A stretch of DNA of 64,000 bases from UBA7672 sp041398245 (lineage in GTDB: Bacteria; Pseudomonadota; Alphaproteobacteria; Caulobacterales; Hyphomonadaceae). The notes beneath the pieces are model-generated. The model saw nothing but the letters and a program-made list of their open reading frames with translations, was not told the DNA's origin and ran no database searches. The stretch spans positions 1 to 64,000 of the forward strand of contig JAWKVC010000002.1 of assembly GCA_041398245.1 (NCBI GenBank). Reading direction: 5' to 3'. A program made the position numbers and the translations under genes. Positions within the stretch are counted from its first letter, which is position 1, and each line of letters starts with the position of its first letter. Shown here in pieces: positions 61,787-64,000 of this stretch.

Positions 61787-62680
61787 TCACGCGTCTCCGG
61801 AGTGGGCGCCCGGAATGGGCTGGATCGCCAGCGTGCAGCCATTGCGCGCATCGATGCGTGTTGCGGGCAGATCGAGCAGGCCGGTCTGCGCATGCTGCAG
61901 GTTCACGCACTCAAGCGCGGAGACGAGATGCTCGTCAGCCGGCAGGACGACCACATCGGCGCGGCCCGAGAACTTGACGTCCCAGCGGCGGTCGCCAACG
62001 CGGTAGCCGACCTCGAAACGCTCGGCGAGGCCCGGAAAAGCCTTCATCGCGCTGACAAGGCCCACGGCCGCCTCGGCGGCGTTGTGGCCGACAACGTGCG
62101 GCAGGTGGCCATAGCGGGAGAGATCGGCTTCGGTGAACGCGCGGCCGCTCTGGTCGACAACGCGCCACGCGCCGCCATTGGCGTGCTCCTGCCACAGCGC
62201 GACGGCTTCACGCTGGTCGATATGGATGTCGATGCGTCCCGGCCACAGGCGCTGGACGCTGACATCGCCGACATCGAGCTTCTCGATGCGGTCGCGGATC
62301 GCATAGGGATCGGCCATCAGGATGTTGTGGCCGGGCTGGACTTCGGCGGCTTCCCGCACCCGTGCGACGACCGCGGGATCGAGACCGTCATTGATGTTCA
62401 CTTCCTTCACCGCCAGCCCGGCCCAGCCGGCGATGACGTTGAAGCCGTTGTTCATGCGCTGCCCGAACGCGCCCAGCGTCCCGCCCATCCAGGCGGCGAT
62501 GGTCAGCATCAGCGCGCCGCAGATGATCGTTCCGAGCGCATAGGTGGCGACCCGGTCGCGGAACCAGGCGACCGAATACGGAATGTCGCGCGCGCGGCGG
62601 GCCGCGTGGCGCGGCGCCGGGGCGTCGTCGTGGTCGTCATAAGTCGGGCCGGCGATCTGCGGCCGTTTTACCTTGGGCAT
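61787..62680 (-). CDS. ftsQ: Cell division protein FtsQ
   Basis: A 297-residue bitopic protein with a cytoplasmic, basic N-terminus, one membrane helix (YALGTIICGALMLTIAAW), the POTRA domain (VKEVNINDGLDPAVVARVRE; ILMADPYAIRDRIEKLD; WPGRIDIHIDQREAVALWQE) and the C-terminal beta domain. Part of the FtsQLB complex. It overlaps the ddl stop by 13 bases. Confidence 0.95.
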   Translation of the reverse strand: MPKVKRPQIAGPTYDDHDDAPAPRHAARRARDIPYSVAWFRDRVATYALGTIICGALMLTIAAWMGGTLGAFGQRMNNGFNVIAGWAGLAVKEVNINDGLDPAVVARVREAAEVQPGHNILMADPYAIRDRIEKLDVGDVSVQRLWPGRIDIHIDQREAVALWQEHANGGAWRVVDQSGRAFTEADLSRYGHLPHVVGHNAAEAAVGLVSAMKAFPGLAERFEVGYRVGDRRWDVKFSGRADVVVLPADEHLVSALECVNLQHAQTGLLDLPATRIDARNGCTLAIQPIPGAHSGDA

Positions 62681-63576
62681 GACGCGTCCTCGATCATCCA
62701 GCGGACGAGCGAGGGATAGTCGATGCCAAGATGGGCAGCCTGCTCTGGGATGAGCGAGGTGGGCGTCATGCCCGGCTGCGTGTTGGTCTCGAGTATCACT
62801 AGTCGACCCGCTTTTTCATCGTAGCGAAAGTCCGACCGCGACACCCCCCGGCAGCCAAGCGCCCGATGGGCCCTCAGCGATGCGTCGAGCGCAGCTTCGG
62901 TGACCGCATTCGGCAGGTCTGCAGGAAGGACGTGGCGCGATCCTCCAGCCTCATATTTTGCGGCGAAGTCGTAATACTCCCTTAAAGTCGTGATCTCCGT
63001 GACGGCCATGGCGCGGTCGCCCATTACACCGACCGTAAGTTCCCGCCCCGGAATGAATTTTTCGACCAGCGCCCGGTTGCCGAATGTCCATGTTCCATCG
63101 GTGAGTTCCTTCGGCGGACGATTGGCCCCTTCCCTCACGATAAACACACCGAATGACGAGCCCTCGGCCGGCGGCTTGATCACATAGGGCGGCGGCATGA
63201 TGTGGTCGCGCGCCAGCTCCTCGACATCGTACATGCCGCCCTCGGCGACATCGAGGCCGTGCTGGACGTAGATCGCGCGGGCCTTGTCCTTGTCCATCGC
63301 GAGGGCGGAAGCGAGCACGCCGGAATGGGTGTAAGGAATGCCGAGAACCTCCAGCACGCCCTGCACGCAGCCATCCTCGCCCCAAGGGCCATGCAGCGCG
63401 TTGAGCACCACATCGGGCTTTGCGTCCGTGAGCTGTTGCGCCAGCTGGCGGGTCACGTCGATCTCGACCACGTCATAGCCGGCCGCGCGCGCTGCCCCGG
63501 CCATGCCCTTGCCGGAGGACAGGGAAACCGGTCGCTCCGAGGACCATCCTCCCATGATGACGGCAACACGTGTCAT
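62668..63576 (-). CDS. ddl: D-alanine-D-alanine ligase
   Basis: A 302-residue ATP-grasp enzyme that makes D-Ala-D-Ala for peptidoglycan. Motifs: VAVIMGGWSSERPVSLSSGK, ALHGPWGEDGCVQGVLEVLG, PYTHSGVLASALAMDKDKAR, GVSRSDFRYDEKAGRLVILE and TNTQPGMTPTSLIPEQAAHL (metal and adenine sites). It starts the minus-strand block ddl-ftsQ-ftsA-ftsZ. murB, often found upstream, is not seen; the 424 bases before it have no recognisable gene. Confidence 0.97.
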   Translation of the reverse strand: MTRVAVIMGGWSSERPVSLSSGKGMAGAARAAGYDVVEIDVTRQLAQQLTDAKPDVVLNALHGPWGEDGCVQGVLEVLGIPYTHSGVLASALAMDKDKARAIYVQHGLDVAEGGMYDVEELARDHIMPPPYVIKPPAEGSSFGVFIVREGANRPPKELTDGTWTFGNRALVEKFIPGRELTVGVMGDRAMAVTEITTLREYYDFAAKYEAGGSRHVLPADLPNAVTEAALDASLRAHRALGCRGVSRSDFRYDEKAGRLVILETNTQPGMTPTSLIPEQAAHLGIDYPSLVRWMIEDASCPR

Positions 63577-64000
63577 GGCTTGTCGCCTCCTTGCGGGTCT
63601 GATCCGGCTATGCGTCTGCGCCGGTTACCGGCTTGCTACCGGACAAAGGCCTAACCGGGTTCGTCTGGTGCAGAAAGCGGGCGGATTTGTGCGGCCGCCT
63701 CCGAAATGATCGCGGGAACACCGCTGGATTCAGCCGAACATCGGGCCCACGGCAAAAATCTTCTCAGGTGATCTCAAGCGCTTGTGCGGTTGCGCCTGTA
63801 CAACTCCGGCATTCTTGTCCGCACCCCCATCACCTGCGCGCATAATCCCCTCCATCGCATCCGCATGGAGGGCAGCCGATCACTGTCCAGCGGCGCGGGT
63901 GCGATGTGGTCGAGCGTGAGTCCGGGACTTCGGCTGGACAGCCAAAGCCCGCACGCAGCCGGCGCTACAACGTCAGGGAGGTGAAAAATCTCCTGTTCGA
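63577..64000. other. End region with no recognised gene, two inverted repeats
   Basis: This 424-base stretch precedes ddl. Short open frames lack ribosome sites. Two perfect 8-bp inverted repeats are visible: CCCTCCAT / ATGGAGGG at 63848-63872 and CTGTCCAG / CTGGACAG at 63883-63941. A partial frame on the minus strand (LTLDHIAPAPLDSDRLP) is open at the right edge but I cannot assign it. ddl expression probably starts somewhere in the left half. Confidence 0.4.

Noticed and set aside
63784..63984. Plus-strand 66-codon open frame near the window end
   Set aside because: No ribosome site, and its span contains the two inverted repeats; composition is not protein-like.

Overview
The window is GC-rich chromosomal DNA from an alphaproteobacterium, most likely near Caulobacterales/Hyphomonadaceae-type bacteria. 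Support comes from a circularly permuted two-piece tmRNA gene with an ANDNF-type tag, an SspB-alpha adaptor gene, the dcw order ddl-ftsQ-ftsA-ftsZ followed by lpxC, bamD, recN and ligA, lysC/ubiG/ptsP adjacency, and many TonB, sulfatase and P450-type accessory functions. I see no prophage, insertion sequence, CRISPR array or plasmid backbone. The genus is not decided by the sequence.

Layout. 0-8 kb: end of alanine dehydrogenase, a lipoprotein, the hflK-hflC membrane protease regulators, a family 2 glycosyltransferase, a carboxymuconolactone-decarboxylase-like protein, an Mrp/ApbC ATPase and a frameshifted lipoprotein. 8-16 kb: a GFA-family protein with a small zinc-ribbon membrane protein, an alkylsulfatase lipoprotein, a WYL regulator with a palindrome and a divergent mini-ORF, and a large TonB-dependent receptor. 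16-24 kb: folA, a frameshifted VUT/DUF165 transporter, a Pro/Ala/Glu-rich lipoprotein, thyA, a lipase-type hydrolase, aquaporin, VOC protein, the permuted ssrA gene and OsmC. 24-35 kb: sulfatase, cytochrome P450, a Cys/Met PLP enzyme, SspB, thioesterase, DUF3445 protein, Mug-type DNA glycosylase, TetR regulator, an RcnB-like repeat protein, a 26-codon ORF with a perfect 14-nt Shine-Dalgarno sequence, an amine oxidase and tRNA-Leu(CAA). 35-42.6 kb: YqaA-type membrane protein, DsbB, Coq7, M13 peptidase, lipoprotein, ispG and a RodZ-like protein.

42.7-47.5 kb is anomalous. ptsP is recognisable end to end but broken into many reading frames, lysC has at least three frame changes near its start, and a less GC-rich lipoprotein gene between them has one. 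Motifs stay well conserved while the frame does not, which fits base-calling or assembly error better than gene decay. Two further single-base frameshifts lie near 6.37 and 16.87 kb.

47.7-64 kb: ubiG, a DUF924 protein, then the essential minus-strand block ddl-ftsQ-ftsA-ftsZ, lpxC, DUF4349, bamD, recN, ligA (cell division, peptidoglycan, lipid A, outer-membrane assembly, DNA repair). It is interrupted by plus-strand insertions: an Rsm22-like methyltransferase plus a His-rich PadR regulator with DUF2218 partner (probable metal-responsive pair, with a long inverted repeat over its start codon), and a periplasmic peroxiredoxin.

The most promising material for follow-up is small: the perfect-SD mini-ORF, three other short membrane-type ORFs, the WYL and PadR palindromes, and the tmRNA/SspB pair. 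I found no convincing large undescribed multigene system.
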